64,000 nucleotides of DNA from Clostridium cuniculi (GCF_004353185.1 NZ_SMUS01000021.1:1-64000), one strand, 5' to 3'. Positions 27,609-36,001 are shown, counted from the stretch's first letter. Program-made: numbers and translations. Notes: generated by a model from the letters alone, not told the origin.

Positions 27609-27704
27609 ATGTGGTTATCTATATTTTCATTAGCTTTAGCTTCCTTTTCATTAGGGTTCTCTTTAGCTAATTATATTAATAATAAAATCAATAAAAATTC
27701 ATAA
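27609..27704 (+). CDS. single-helix microprotein
   Basis: 31 residues, MWLSIFSLALASFSLGFSL..., one hydrophobic helix and a short basic Asn/Lys tail. AGGAGG lies 6 bases before the ATG, and the gene starts 5 bases after the lipoprotein stop, so the two are probably co-translated. Confidence 0.6.
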   Translation: MWLSIFSLALASFSLGFSLANYINNKINKNS

Positions 27705-27944
27705 TTTAAATCTAGGTAGATAATTTCTTCAAGTTATCTACTTTTTTGTACCTGGCACTATTCCCATCACCCACTTATTACGCTTCAATAAAATAATATA
27801 CTCTATAGCTTTACCTTGTTCCATCTACCAAGCGACCAAGCTAAAACTAAGAGTATCTAATTTTATTTTTGCTATAAGCGTGTACCCGATGGAGTGCTTC
27901 CAAATCAGTAAGAAGTCCTTTTAATGGACTTCTTTTTTATTCTG
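27705..27944. other. intergenic region ahead of leader copy B
   Basis: No gene. It contains a hairpin AGAAGTCC/GGACTTCT (27911-27933) followed by T6, which matches the terminator-like start of leader copy A. A short AAGTTATCTAC-type repeat lies near 27720-27745. Confidence 0.5.
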
Positions 27945-28165
27945 TTTTTTTGAAGCACTAGCCTATCACATTCCAAGTTTACTTATCAAAAACCATAAAA
28001 AACTTTTTATCAGCAGATCAAGTTTGCTATGCAGCTAAAAACTTTTTTATTGCCTATCGGCTTTTTGACAAGCACTTTCCATGTGTAGTCTTAGGCTCAA
28101 CAAAAAAACAACAACGCCGAAGGTGTTAACCGAGGGTGTTGTAATAAAATGAAAGGATTTGATTA
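27945..28165 (+). ncRNA. structured leader, copy B
   Basis: Second copy of the leader seen at 22360-22566. The closing pair AGCCTA (27960-27965) / TAGGCT (28092-28097) and the AACGCC-GAA-GGTGTT hairpin (28113-28127) are conserved while the enclosed loop has diverged. Here a second GGTGTT (28135-28140) follows and could compete for the same AACGCC, suggesting a switch. Confidence 0.5.
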
Positions 28166-28166
28166 A

Positions 28167-28229
28167 ATGAAAAATTATATAATATTAAAATGGAGAAGTT
28201 TGAAAGCTTATAAATTTACGAAAAAATGA
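28167..28229 (+). CDS. 20-codon leader ORF
   Basis: ATG at the position matching the TTG start after leader A; it encodes MKNYIILKWRSLKAYKFTKK. It may be a leader peptide or the stub of a truncated homologue of the 22576 gene. Confidence 0.4.
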   Translation: MKNYIILKWRSLKAYKFTKK

Positions 28230-28280
28230 CATTTGAAGGACTTCATAAATATAAAAAGAAATATTGGAGGAATTAATTAT

Positions 28281-28574
28281 ATGAAAGCAAAAATAGTTAT
28301 TACACAAGGTGTTAATTCTCTATTAGAAAACAAAGTTTTTACTGATAAGGATTTACTTTCTACTATAATACAATTTACTGCTAATGATTGGGGAGTTTTA
28401 TCTGATGAAGATAAAAAGTTACAAGATGAGTTATTATTAATTCCAAACTCTGAATACTCTGAAAGATTTATGGGTGTTTATATGATACATAATATTAAAA
28501 TTTGGATTTTTAGAGAATATGACTACTCTATAGATACATTTTTAACTACTATTTTACTTCCGGAAGAATATTAA
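28281..28574 (+). CDS. conserved mobile-element protein (DWG...LLPEEY type)
   Basis: 97 residues. The pattern NDWGVLSDEDK in the middle and TTILLPEEY at the C-terminus matches a widespread hypothetical family on Gram-positive plasmids and conjugative elements, where WI.E.DRS.TT.LLP.EY is typical; I know no function for it. ATG at 28281 follows GGAGG by 10 bases; the in-frame start at 28233 is rejected. Leader B lies upstream. Confidence 0.65.
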   Translation: MKAKIVITQGVNSLLENKVFTDKDLLSTIIQFTANDWGVLSDEDKKLQDELLLIPNSEYSERFMGVYMIHNIKIWIFREYDYSIDTFLTTILLPEEY

Positions 28575-28577
28575 TAA

Positions 28578-28596
28578 GGTGTCCCCGGGGGACACC
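28578..28596. repeat. palindrome copy 6
   Basis: GGTGTCCCCGGGGGACACC with AA before and TTTA after, between convergent genes; here it could also act as a bidirectional terminator. Confidence 0.9.
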
Positions 28597-28614
28597 TTTA
28601 TTAATTTACTTAAA

Positions 28615-28842
28615 TTAAATATCAACTTTTACATTAGAAGTATTTTCGCTCTTATACTCTCCAACTGTATCTTTAGCTTTCTCAATATTTTCTTTAATTA
28701 CTTCTTTTACTTTATGTACATTTTCTTTTACTTCTTCTTTAATATCATCAACTGATTTTTCACTTAGTAATTTACTAATTAACATACCTGCTCCTAATCC
28801 AAGAATAACTCCAACAATTAACCCTTTACTTTTATTCCTCAT
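28615..28842 (-). CDS. YtxH-like small membrane protein
   Basis: 75 residues: a Gly-rich transmembrane helix (about 8-28, VGVILGLGAGMLISKLL) followed by a charged amphipathic coil, the layout of the YtxH/DUF883-like family. Function unknown, often stress-linked. First gene of the minus-strand block. Confidence 0.65.
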   Translation of the reverse strand: MRNKSKGLIVGVILGLGAGMLISKLLSEKSVDDIKEEVKENVHKVKEVIKENIEKAKDTVGEYKSENTSNVKVDI

Positions 28843-28932
28843 ATTTCTACACCTATCCTTTCATAACTATTTATACTTTTATTTTATAAAAATAGTAACT
28901 TTTATTTCAATAGGTTTATTCGTGAATTTTTA

Positions 28933-29121
28933 TTATTTTTTACTTTTACATTCAGAACAACTTGTATAATATATAATAGAATTTCTTTTATACATTCTTT
29001 TACCTTCTACTAATCTTTTTTCCTCCTTTACTAATTCAGAACATTTAGAACAAATATATCTATCTACTACTGTACTACTTTCTTCATCATATTTATATGC
29101 TGGTACTATAACTTTTTTCAT
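28933..29121 (-). CDS. small zinc-ribbon protein
   Basis: About 62 residues with CSKC and CSECKSKK pairs spaced about 31 residues, a zinc-ribbon pattern. Three in-frame ATGs lie close together (29142, 29127, 29121); AGGAG is 10 bases before the last and 4 before the second, so 29121 is preferred but not certain. Confidence 0.6.
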   Translation of the reverse strand: MKKVIVPAYKYDEESSTVVDRYICSKCSELVKEEKRLVEGKRMYKRNSIIYYTSCSECKSKK

Positions 29122-29142
29122 ATTCATATCTCTCCTATTCAT

Positions 29143-29640
29143 TTTATCTATGTATAAATTATCATATTTATTTTAATAAATCTTTATTAAATTTTTAAAC
29201 TACTTATTTAATTACCCCTTCGCTCGTTTTACAATTTTTATTTTTACTTGCTCTATAAACAAAAGTATTTAAATAAAGCTAGTTTTCTAGCTTTATTCAC
29301 TCGCTCTCCCCCTAAGTGGAAAATTTAAAATAAAAAAATTAAATTTTCACTTAAAAGGAAGAACAATAATATTATTCTCACAGTTAAACTGCTATATTGG
29401 TCAAACTCGCTTAGGTCTAGTTTTATCAAGTATACTACCATGTAACTCCCAATATACCCCTAGGAGTAAATATCAAACTCCACTAGGACAGGCACTCCAC
29501 TTCTAAATACTTCTTATAGAAGTTTGTCTAAGATTTTAGCCTTACCCTTCTAACGGAGATATTATCGGTGGTGAGCCGATTAGTTTTTTAGAGTGTTATT
29601 CCTTTAACCACTTACCTTGTACGGATTTTTCCATTTTAAA
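29143..29640. ncRNA. stem-rich noncoding block, candidate structured RNA or cis site
   Basis: About 500 bases with no gene. Inverted repeats: AATAAAGCTAG/CTAGCTTTATT (29272-29297, loop of 4), AAGTGGAAAATTTAA/TTAAATTTTCACTT (29314-29352), TATATTGG/CCAATATA (29393-29400 with 29449-29456), CTAGGAGT/ACTCCACTAG (29460-29486), CTTCT/AGAAG (29510-29522) and ATCGG/CCGAT (29564-29580). Base composition is less AT-biased than other gaps here. The strand cannot be told. Confidence 0.45.
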
Positions 29641-29642
29641 AA

Positions 29643-29661
29643 GGTGTCCCCTGGGGACACC
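29643..29661. repeat. palindrome copy 7
   Basis: GGTGTCCCCTGGGGACACC, 5 bases beyond the stop of the 54-residue gene and at the edge of the stem-rich block. Confidence 0.9.
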
Positions 29662-29666
29662 CTCAT

Positions 29667-29831
29667 TTATTGATTTAATTTCGTTTTAATTATAAATCCA
29701 GAGTTATTACTCTCATGCTCAATAAACAACTCTCCATATAAACCTTTTTCTCTCAACTTTTTTATTACTTCTTCATGCGTCATATTCTCTATTTTATTTA
29801 AACATTTTCTAAGTTTATCTTTTATACTCAT
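29667..29831 (-). CDS. small hypothetical protein
   Basis: 54 residues, basic, predicted helical N-terminal half (LRKCLNKIENMTHEEVIKKL). A start at 29831 follows AAAGGTAG. Family not recognised; it is grouped with the two small genes upstream of it. Confidence 0.6.
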   Translation of the reverse strand: MSIKDKLRKCLNKIENMTHEEVIKKLREKGLYGELFIEHESNNSGFIIKTKLNQ

Positions 29832-29856
29832 AATATACTACCTTTAATATTCTTTT

Positions 29857-30018
29857 CTATTTCTTAATTTTATTTAATATTTTTAATAAAAATTTATTTT
29901 TTTCAATTTCTTCTTTATCTGCTTTTAAATATACTTGTCCTACAAATTTTACTGCATCATTTCCTTTTAAATTAGGTGTTGCTTGTATTGGTTTTATCCC
30001 TTTAAAATAACCACTCAT
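29857..30018 (-). CDS. small hypothetical protein
   Basis: 53 residues, starting MSGYFKGIKPIQATPNLKG, basic tail. GGAGG lies 6 bases before the ATG at 30018; the in-frame ATG at 30039 overlaps the preceding gene and lacks an RBS. Confidence 0.6.
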   Translation of the reverse strand: MSGYFKGIKPIQATPNLKGNDAVKFVGQVYLKADKEEIEKNKFLLKILNKIKK

Positions 30019-30019
30019 T

Positions 30020-30403
30020 TTACACCTCCTGCAATGCACTTTTTAACTTGTTTCTATAGGCTTTTAATCTTTCATATTCTTTTACTGTATTTTCATAAAC
30101 TATTCTATATTCTTCTATAGTTTCCTTATAACATTTTTCTGCAACTACCCTTTCATATTCTTTTCTTGCTTTAATCATATTATTATAAGCATATTTAGTT
30201 TTCAATGAATATTCTTCATAGATCGTTGGCTCAAATTTATATGATAAATTTTCAACTTTACTCATTTGATTTTCTATAGTAAATTTTCTGCTAATATCAT
30301 TACAATTTATAGTTGTTCCATTTAATAAATCTAATAGCTTACTAACTTCTTTCACAAAATAATAGACTTCTTCCTTTTTAATACTTTTCGTTAACTTTTC
30401 CAT
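30020..30403 (-). CDS. helical hypothetical protein
   Basis: 127 residues, almost entirely helical and charged, no motif recognised. RBS ATAGGAG. It lies between the ArdC-like gene and the small gene that begins 2 bases after its end, so coupling is likely. Confidence 0.6.
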   Translation of the reverse strand: MEKLTKSIKKEEVYYFVKEVSKLLDLLNGTTINCNDISRKFTIENQMSKVENLSYKFEPTIYEEYSLKTKYAYNNMIKARKEYERVVAEKCYKETIEEYRIVYENTVKEYERLKAYRNKLKSALQEV

Positions 30404-30529
30404 AATTTTTACTCCTATGTAAAATAAAATCTAGGCTCTTTTAATTAAGCCTAGATTTATTACTTTTCCTGAATACACTAGAGAATTACTTAAATAGTTT
30501 TTCCTACTTAAAGCTAGTATTTCAATACT

Positions 30530-33037
30530 TTATTCTAATTCCATCTCTTTATATTTTTCTATTTTTTTATCTTTATCTAATATAATTTCTTTATGTTCAA
30601 ATTCTAAATCATTACTTTTCAAATAATCATCTACTAATTTATGCAAATAGAAGTTATCCCCTATCTTTTCATTAATAACCTCTATTAAATCTACGCTTGT
30701 TCCTTTATCAATTATAAATTCTTCATTATATTTGATATTTTCATTAAGTGAAAAAGTAAACTCTATTGCTTTGTCTACTGTCCCATTTTCAACTTCTTTC
30801 TTGAATTTTTCTAATGTTTCTACTAATGTAAGTTTTTCTCCTTCAACAAAGCTAGAAACTTCTGAATAAATTACTTCTACACTTCTATCTCCTTTGTTCT
30901 CTAACTCTGCATTTACTATATTTTCTTTTTCAAAATTTATTGACTTATCTATTTCATTATTTAATAAATTAAAATCACGTTCCATATACTCCTCATAAAC
31001 TTTATCTAATAAATCTAAATCATCTATCCCTTTTTCAATAGAAATCATAGCTTTCACAAAATCACCATAGTTTTCTTTCATTAACTTTTCAATTTTTTCT
31101 TTCATTTCTTCTAGCTCTATTAATCTTTCTGCTTCTGCTATTTCTTTATCTGTTAATTTCCAATCATCATTTTCTCTCCCTTGTTCAACTTCATTTACTT
31201 CTTCTTTCACCTTTAATAAATTTGAACACTCTGCTAAATGTCTATCATAAAAATATTTTATTTCATCTATTCCTTTGAAATCAGCCTTATACAAAGGAAT
31301 ACCATCATCTTCTATAATATCTGTTATAAAAAAAGATGTTCCCTTCTCTATGAAAGAACCATCTTTTAATTTAATATCTTCACTAGTTACAAACACTCTC
31401 TCAATATAATTATCTTCTTCTAATTCATAACCAACTATTTTATTAATTTCTTTATTAACAAAAGATTGTAAGTATTTATTTACTTCAAGTTCTTTTTCTA
31501 ATATTTCAAGTGGAGGGAAAATTTCTTCATCATAACGTTTTATTTCTTCATCTAATTTATTATATTCGCTCTCTAAGTCTACTTTAGCATTAGCTAAATC
31601 TAAAAACTTCTTGTTTTCAATTAATTCTTCTCTTAATTCTTGATTTATCCCTTTATCATAAAAATATTTATTTAACCATTTTTTATCTTCTTTTATTTCA
31701 TATATACTATTTTTATCAACATTTTCTTTAATATTATTATTATTCATAAATTCTTGCTCCTTTATTTCATATAAATTCTTATCATGAATTTTTTCTTCTT
31801 TTAGCTTATATAAGTTTTTATCATCATCAATGTATATTAAATTATTCAAGTCATAACTTTTGCCAATATATACATCTGTGTATTTCCCTTTAACCTCTAT
31901 TGCTACTACCTCATTTTTTATATTTAACTCCTTGTCTTTTTGCAAATATACATTTGAATTATTTTCATTTATTATATTTTCCAATTCATCTCTAGTAATT
32001 TCCTTTATAACAACTTTATCTTTACCTAGAAAATTTATTAATTTTTCATCTTCTATTTTTTTCTCTAGTATATTTTCATTTTCTAATGATAAAGATAACT
32101 CCTTATCATTTATTAAAGTTTTTTCTATAACTTCAATATATTCTTTTACTGTTTCTCTAACTTCATTTATTAGTTTTTCTTTATCTTTTAATTCAACATC
32201 TTTAGTCCATGAATTTATATATCTAAATGAATATTCTGATGTATCTAATCCGAAATAGCTGCATACTACGTATGCGGCCATTTCTGCTTGAAATTCCTTT
32301 GCATTTGTAGTGTAATTATCTCTAGTTTCCATAGTGTGAAGTTTTGCATGGGTTAACTCATGAATTAATGTTTTGACATTTTGCAATTGAGTATTTCTAG
32401 GATTTAAAGCTACTTCTTTAGTTGCTGGGTAACTCACTCCTTTTACTGCACCTAATTCATCTTTAGGCTCTATAATTTTAACTCCTATTTTCTTTGCTAT
32501 ATTTTCCATAGCTTTATACATTAAATCATAATCTTTTACTTCTCCCTCAATCCATCTATTAGGAAATATCTTAGGTAAATCTTCTGATTTAGCATTTGTT
32601 TGAGAAACTTCAAAAACATAGCCTTGATTGAATATTAATTTACCTTGTCTAACTTCTATTTCTCCTTGCTCTATTAACTTCTTTTCTTCAGTAGTTGCTT
32701 TACTTAATTTAACTTCTTCCCCTTTTTCATTTATAAAATAATCACTTAATTTATTAGGAACTAATATTTTTATCCCTTTCTCACCTTTATTGACAGTAAA
32801 TCCTTTTTCTTTCCAAAAAGAATATGAACCAACTGCTAATGCTCCACAAAATTGTTCTTGAATTAAAGAAGCATTTCTTAATGAATAGTTATAAAATTTA
32901 CTCATATAATTCAATAACTCTTTAAGATTCTCTGGCGTAGTAAAACAATTTTCTATTCCTGCATTAGCTTTTTCTATAAGTTCATTAACTTCCTTTTCTT
33001 TTTCTTCCTTTGATTTTCTTTTGTATGGTTTTGCCAT
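30530..33037 (-). CDS. ArdC-like protein with metallopeptidase motif and long C-terminal extension
   Basis: 835 residues. The N-terminal 120 residues resemble the ArdC ssDNA-binding domain (YNYSLRNASLIQEQ, FWKEKGFTVNKGEKGIKI), followed by a zinc metallopeptidase motif HELTHAKLH (about 228) with a downstream EFQAEMAAYVVC helix. In ArdC of plasmid R388 and relatives, such proteins counter host restriction or protect entering ssDNA. The remaining 500 residues are charged and coiled-coil rich with no family recognised. It is close to the relaxase, in a position to act early after transfer. RBS AAAGGAG. Confidence 0.8.
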   Translation of the reverse strand: MAKPYKRKSKEEKEKEVNELIEKANAGIENCFTTPENLKELLNYMSKFYNYSLRNASLIQEQFCGALAVGSYSFWKEKGFTVNKGEKGIKILVPNKLSDYFINEKGEEVKLSKATTEEKKLIEQGEIEVRQGKLIFNQGYVFEVSQTNAKSEDLPKIFPNRWIEGEVKDYDLMYKAMENIAKKIGVKIIEPKDELGAVKGVSYPATKEVALNPRNTQLQNVKTLIHELTHAKLHTMETRDNYTTNAKEFQAEMAAYVVCSYFGLDTSEYSFRYINSWTKDVELKDKEKLINEVRETVKEYIEVIEKTLINDKELSLSLENENILEKKIEDEKLINFLGKDKVVIKEITRDELENIINENNSNVYLQKDKELNIKNEVVAIEVKGKYTDVYIGKSYDLNNLIYIDDDKNLYKLKEEKIHDKNLYEIKEQEFMNNNNIKENVDKNSIYEIKEDKKWLNKYFYDKGINQELREELIENKKFLDLANAKVDLESEYNKLDEEIKRYDEEIFPPLEILEKELEVNKYLQSFVNKEINKIVGYELEEDNYIERVFVTSEDIKLKDGSFIEKGTSFFITDIIEDDGIPLYKADFKGIDEIKYFYDRHLAECSNLLKVKEEVNEVEQGRENDDWKLTDKEIAEAERLIELEEMKEKIEKLMKENYGDFVKAMISIEKGIDDLDLLDKVYEEYMERDFNLLNNEIDKSINFEKENIVNAELENKGDRSVEVIYSEVSSFVEGEKLTLVETLEKFKKEVENGTVDKAIEFTFSLNENIKYNEEFIIDKGTSVDLIEVINEKIGDNFYLHKLVDDYLKSNDLEFEHKEIILDKDKKIEKYKEMELE

Positions 33038-33072
33038 CTCTTTTTTCTCCTTTCCTAAAAATTTGTATAATA

Positions 33073-33097
33073 AAACGCCAGGCGTTTTACCTGGCGT
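33073..33097. terminator. hairpin between relaxase-linked genes and the ArdC-like gene
   Basis: AACGCCAGG / CCTGGCGTT perfect arms with a 7-base loop, flanked by A/T runs on both sides. Confidence 0.75.
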
Positions 33098-33099
33098 TA

Positions 33100-33306
33100 T
33101 TATTCAATATTTTCATTTACAATCTTTGTTTTCAAATCATACTCAACAATCATAGTTTCGTGATCTTCATCTTTTAATTCTAATTTTATTGAAGTAACAT
33201 AACCTTTTGAAGCTTTTACTATAACTTCTTTTTTCTCAACACTATTGTATACTTTTAATTCAGTATCACTTACTACCTCTCTAACTATTCCTAAATTACT
33301 AAACAT
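33100..33306 (-). CDS. small hypothetical protein
   Basis: 68 residues, predicted beta-rich (MFSNLGIVREVVSDTELKVYN...), possibly a small OB- or SH3-like fold. RBS AGGAGG. Part of the relaxase gene string. Confidence 0.6.
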   Translation of the reverse strand: MFSNLGIVREVVSDTELKVYNSVEKKEVIVKASKGYVTSIKLELKDEDHETMIVEYDLKTKIVNENIE

Positions 33307-33316
33307 TTTTTACCTC

Positions 33317-33505
33317 CTAAATTTCTTCATTTTTCATAATAAGTTCTATTATTTCTGTTTGATGGTATATTACTTCTCTTTGCTTTTCTATTAATAATTT
33401 TTGCTCTTTTATAATTTCTTTTTGTATACTCAATAAACTTTCTATATCTTCCTTCTCTTTCTTTATTTCATCTAAATTTTTCATGAAATTTTTTAAAAAT
33501 TTCAT
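33317..33505 (-). CDS. small coiled-coil protein
   Basis: 62 residues, one long amphipathic helix with heptad Leu/Ile spacing (EKEDIESLLSIQKEIIKEQK). A start at 33505 is preceded by GGAACGTATAGGTT, a weak RBS. It follows the relaxase by 23 bases. Confidence 0.55.
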   Translation of the reverse strand: MKFLKNFMKNLDEIKKEKEDIESLLSIQKEIIKEQKLLIEKQREVIYHQTEIIELIMKNEEI

Positions 33506-33528
33506 AACCTATACGTTCCTTTCCATTT

Positions 33529-35004
33529 CTATAATTCTAACTCTTCTCTTTCTTTTTCATATTCTCTATTTCTTTCTGACTTTTCATATTCTCTTTGATT
33601 TATATACTTTTCAAAATCATTTCTCATTGCTTTTTTTAACCTATTCATTGTTCCTGCATTGATACTTATATTAACTTTATTGTTATATTGAAATTTATTT
33701 TGAGACTGTTCTTTAATATTTTTTAATAAATTTTCTTCCGAAAATCTATTTAAAATATCATTTGCTTTGTTATCTCTATTTCTATTCCTATAATTAAATT
33801 CACCCTCCTTTTTTTCATTTGAACTATTAATATTTTCTTTATTTGTTCTAAAGTTTTCTTTAGAACTTTCCTTTTTTCCATTTATATTTTCAAATTCCTT
33901 TCTTTGATAATCCCCCTTTTCTTTTTCATCACTACTAATTTTTTTATCTGCAATTTTAAAGTCCTCTTTAAAATTTTCTTCTCCTACTTCCTTAAATTTT
34001 TCTTTCTTATTTTTAAATTTATCTTCTTCTTCTTTTACATACTCCCTTAGTTCTCTTAATATTGAATTCCCCATTTTTTTAAGTAATTCTTTTTCTTTAT
34101 TCTTTTTATAATCTTTATATCGCCCTTTCTCTTTTCCTTCTTGCCCTTCCCCATAAACTCTTTTCAATTCTAGCTCTTCTAGCGTTAATCTTTTCATTAA
34201 TTCTTTATAATCTTCTTTATGATATGTTTGAATATAATACTTGCTTATTGTATCTATTAATGGTTTTACATTATTTATTTTGTTATATCCATATTGCCAA
34301 TATCTTTTATTACTTGGTAGCTTTTTTAATAATTCTAATGTCTTTTCTTTTAAAATTTTATCATCTGATGATATAAATTTTTCTCTATCTTTCACTATAT
34401 TTTCTCTTATGAGTTCATTAATTTTTTTATACTCTATTTCCCTATGCCTTAGTTCATTTATAAAGTTACTTTTCATTTTACTTAACTCTGCTTCAGTTCT
34501 TTTTCCTCTTTTTCTAGGATTATTAGTTAATTCAACTGTCGCAATATGAACATGTATATTCCCTGTATTATAATGAAAACTAGCACTCCAAAGTGCAGTA
34601 TCCATATTGCATTTATCAATATGATTATTCATACATCTTCTTACTGCATTTCTTATTTTTTCTTCATCAAGTGTATGAGTTTTTTCATCATAATATCCAT
34701 GTTCCATAAGCCATTCATTATCAAAACTAAATACATCTTGCCACATTAAACTACCATTTCTTTGTGCTAATCTAAATTTATCTTTTAAATTTTCTTTTTC
34801 TTCTTTACTTAAATAATCTTTATCTGCTGTAAAAAGACTTCCTAACTTTTCCGGATTTCCCATATAGTCATTGTATAAAGAAAATTCATCAAACTTATAT
34901 GCCCTAGTAGCTTCATCTCTATCTATATAATCAATATATGATGAAAAAACTTTCGTTTTTGCTCCTACAAATCTTGATACAAAAACTACTGCTGGACTAC
35001 TCAT
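33529..35004 (-). CDS. MobP2-type conjugative relaxase
   Basis: 491 residues. The N-terminal start SSPAVVFVSRFV...YIDYIDRDEATR and the HxH metal motif in GNIHVHIATVEL (about 155) fit the MOBP/MobP2 relaxases of Firmicutes, which nick oriT and pilot the strand into the recipient. The catalytic Tyr is probably among those near residues 22-37. The C-terminal half is a long Lys/Glu/Asn coiled coil. It overlaps the upstream accessory gene by 8 bases (ATGAGTAG). Confidence 0.87.
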   Translation of the reverse strand: MSSPAVVFVSRFVGAKTKVFSSYIDYIDRDEATRAYKFDEFSLYNDYMGNPEKLGSLFTADKDYLSKEEKENLKDKFRLAQRNGSLMWQDVFSFDNEWLMEHGYYDEKTHTLDEEKIRNAVRRCMNNHIDKCNMDTALWSASFHYNTGNIHVHIATVELTNNPRKRGKRTEAELSKMKSNFINELRHREIEYKKINELIRENIVKDREKFISSDDKILKEKTLELLKKLPSNKRYWQYGYNKINNVKPLIDTISKYYIQTYHKEDYKELMKRLTLEELELKRVYGEGQEGKEKGRYKDYKKNKEKELLKKMGNSILRELREYVKEEEDKFKNKKEKFKEVGEENFKEDFKIADKKISSDEKEKGDYQRKEFENINGKKESSKENFRTNKENINSSNEKKEGEFNYRNRNRDNKANDILNRFSEENLLKNIKEQSQNKFQYNNKVNISINAGTMNRLKKAMRNDFEKYINQREYEKSERNREYEKEREELEL

Positions 35005-35425
35005 TTACCTTACTCGCTTTCATTATTTTATTCCTATGAATTCTTTTCTTAACTTCATCTTTTGCTATTTGTAAAGCAGGACTTTCCATAGCAATATCTG
35101 TAGTTAATCCAGTTGTTGTTACTATAGCTCCAGTACCGGATTTTATTAAAAATCCATTAAGTAGTTCTATTAATATTTGAACATTTTTATCTGTTTCTTT
35201 AGCACTTAACTTAAATTTATTAACATCATCTTTTAATACTTTTCCAATTTCCTTTGCCATAAGTTTTGCAGTATCTTCTGTTTTAATCTTAGATCGTTTC
35301 TCATGTTCTGTTACTACCACTTCAAGTGCTAAACTTACTGATGATAAATTATTTTCTTTCTTTACTCTTTTTAAATACTCATGAACTTCATCACTTACAC
35401 TATATCCCCTTGAAACTTTACTCAT
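34997..35425 (-). CDS. relaxosome accessory protein (MobC-like)
   Basis: 142 residues. The N-terminal half resembles a ribbon-helix-helix fold (RGYSVSDEVHEYLKRVKKE) and the C-terminal half is helical. The position between another RHH gene and the relaxase suggests oriT binding. ATG at 35425 follows GAGGAGG; it overlaps the preceding gene by 8 bases (ATGAGTAA). Confidence 0.65.
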   Translation of the reverse strand: MSKVSRGYSVSDEVHEYLKRVKKENNLSSVSLALEVVVTEHEKRSKIKTEDTAKLMAKEIGKVLKDDVNKFKLSAKETDKNVQILIELLNGFLIKSGTGAIVTTTGLTTDIAMESPALQIAKDEVKKRIHRNKIMKASKVNE

Positions 35426-35681
35426 TTTCAAAAACCTCCTCATAACTTATACAGTTTTCTTTCATAAATCTACTTATTACTTTTGTATTTAAATCTATTA
35501 CCTTAGATAATTTATTCATCATCATTGCTTCTCTATCTTGAACTCTTTTTATTTCATCATCTAACGAAATAAGTGATAATTGTTCTCTTAAAAATTCCTC
35601 CCTGCTTACTCCTCTCTTTTTAGCTTTTTCATCAATTAAAGCTACAACATTACCTGGAACTTTTCTTATTAATATATCCAT
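35418..35681 (-). CDS. ribbon-helix-helix protein, candidate oriT-binding
   Basis: 87 residues beginning MDILIRKVPGNVVALIDEKA with GVSREEFLREQLSL, the classic strand-helix-helix pattern of Arc/CopG-like proteins. ATG at 35681 follows TAGGAG by 8 bases. It is the first gene after the inverted-repeat region and is likely autoregulatory as well as part of the relaxosome (inference). Confidence 0.7.
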   Translation of the reverse strand: MDILIRKVPGNVVALIDEKAKKRGVSREEFLREQLSLISLDDEIKRVQDREAMMMNKLSKVIDLNTKVISRFMKENCISYEEVFENE

Positions 35682-35744
35682 ACTATTACTCCTAATCTTC
35701 ACTTCTTTTTTAGTTGCTAACGCAATAAGCTTTAAAAAAGCTTA

Positions 35745-35995
35745 ACCAAATACCAAATAGGAATGACTTAATTTTAGAAAAAAGCAATATACTAAATTCC
35801 AAAATTCAACGTATTAAAATACTGATTTTAAAATCTAATATATCACTTTCTAAAATTAAGTCAGAGCATAAGGAGAAACTGTTAGCAAATTCCTTGCTAA
35901 CCTAGGCAAAGCCTAGGGTTTCTCTGATAACACCAAAACCCAATTTTATATAACTTTTATATAGGATTTTATATAGCTTTTATATAGGATTTTTA
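35745..35995. other. candidate oriT with nested inverted and direct repeats
   Basis: Directly upstream of the RHH, MobC-like and relaxase genes. Perfect 16-bp arms GACTTAATTTTAGAAA (35765-35780) and TTTCTAAAATTAAGTC (35847-35862) enclose a GATTTTAAAATC palindrome (35824-35835). Next comes a cloverleaf: outer GAGAAAC/GTTTCTC (35873-35879, 35918-35924) around GTTAGCAA/TTGCTAAC (35881-35901) and CCTAGGC/GCCTAGG (35901-35917). Two direct repeats containing CTTTTATATAGGATTTT end the region (35953-35992). The nick site is not identified. Confidence 0.6.
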
Positions 35996-36001
35996 AAAGA
36001 A

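Noticed and set aside
31860..32258. Plus-strand open frames opposite the ArdC-like, VirD4, adhesin and lon genes
   Set aside because: They are antisense shadows of strongly supported genes, rich in Phe/Ser/Ile and without RBSs.
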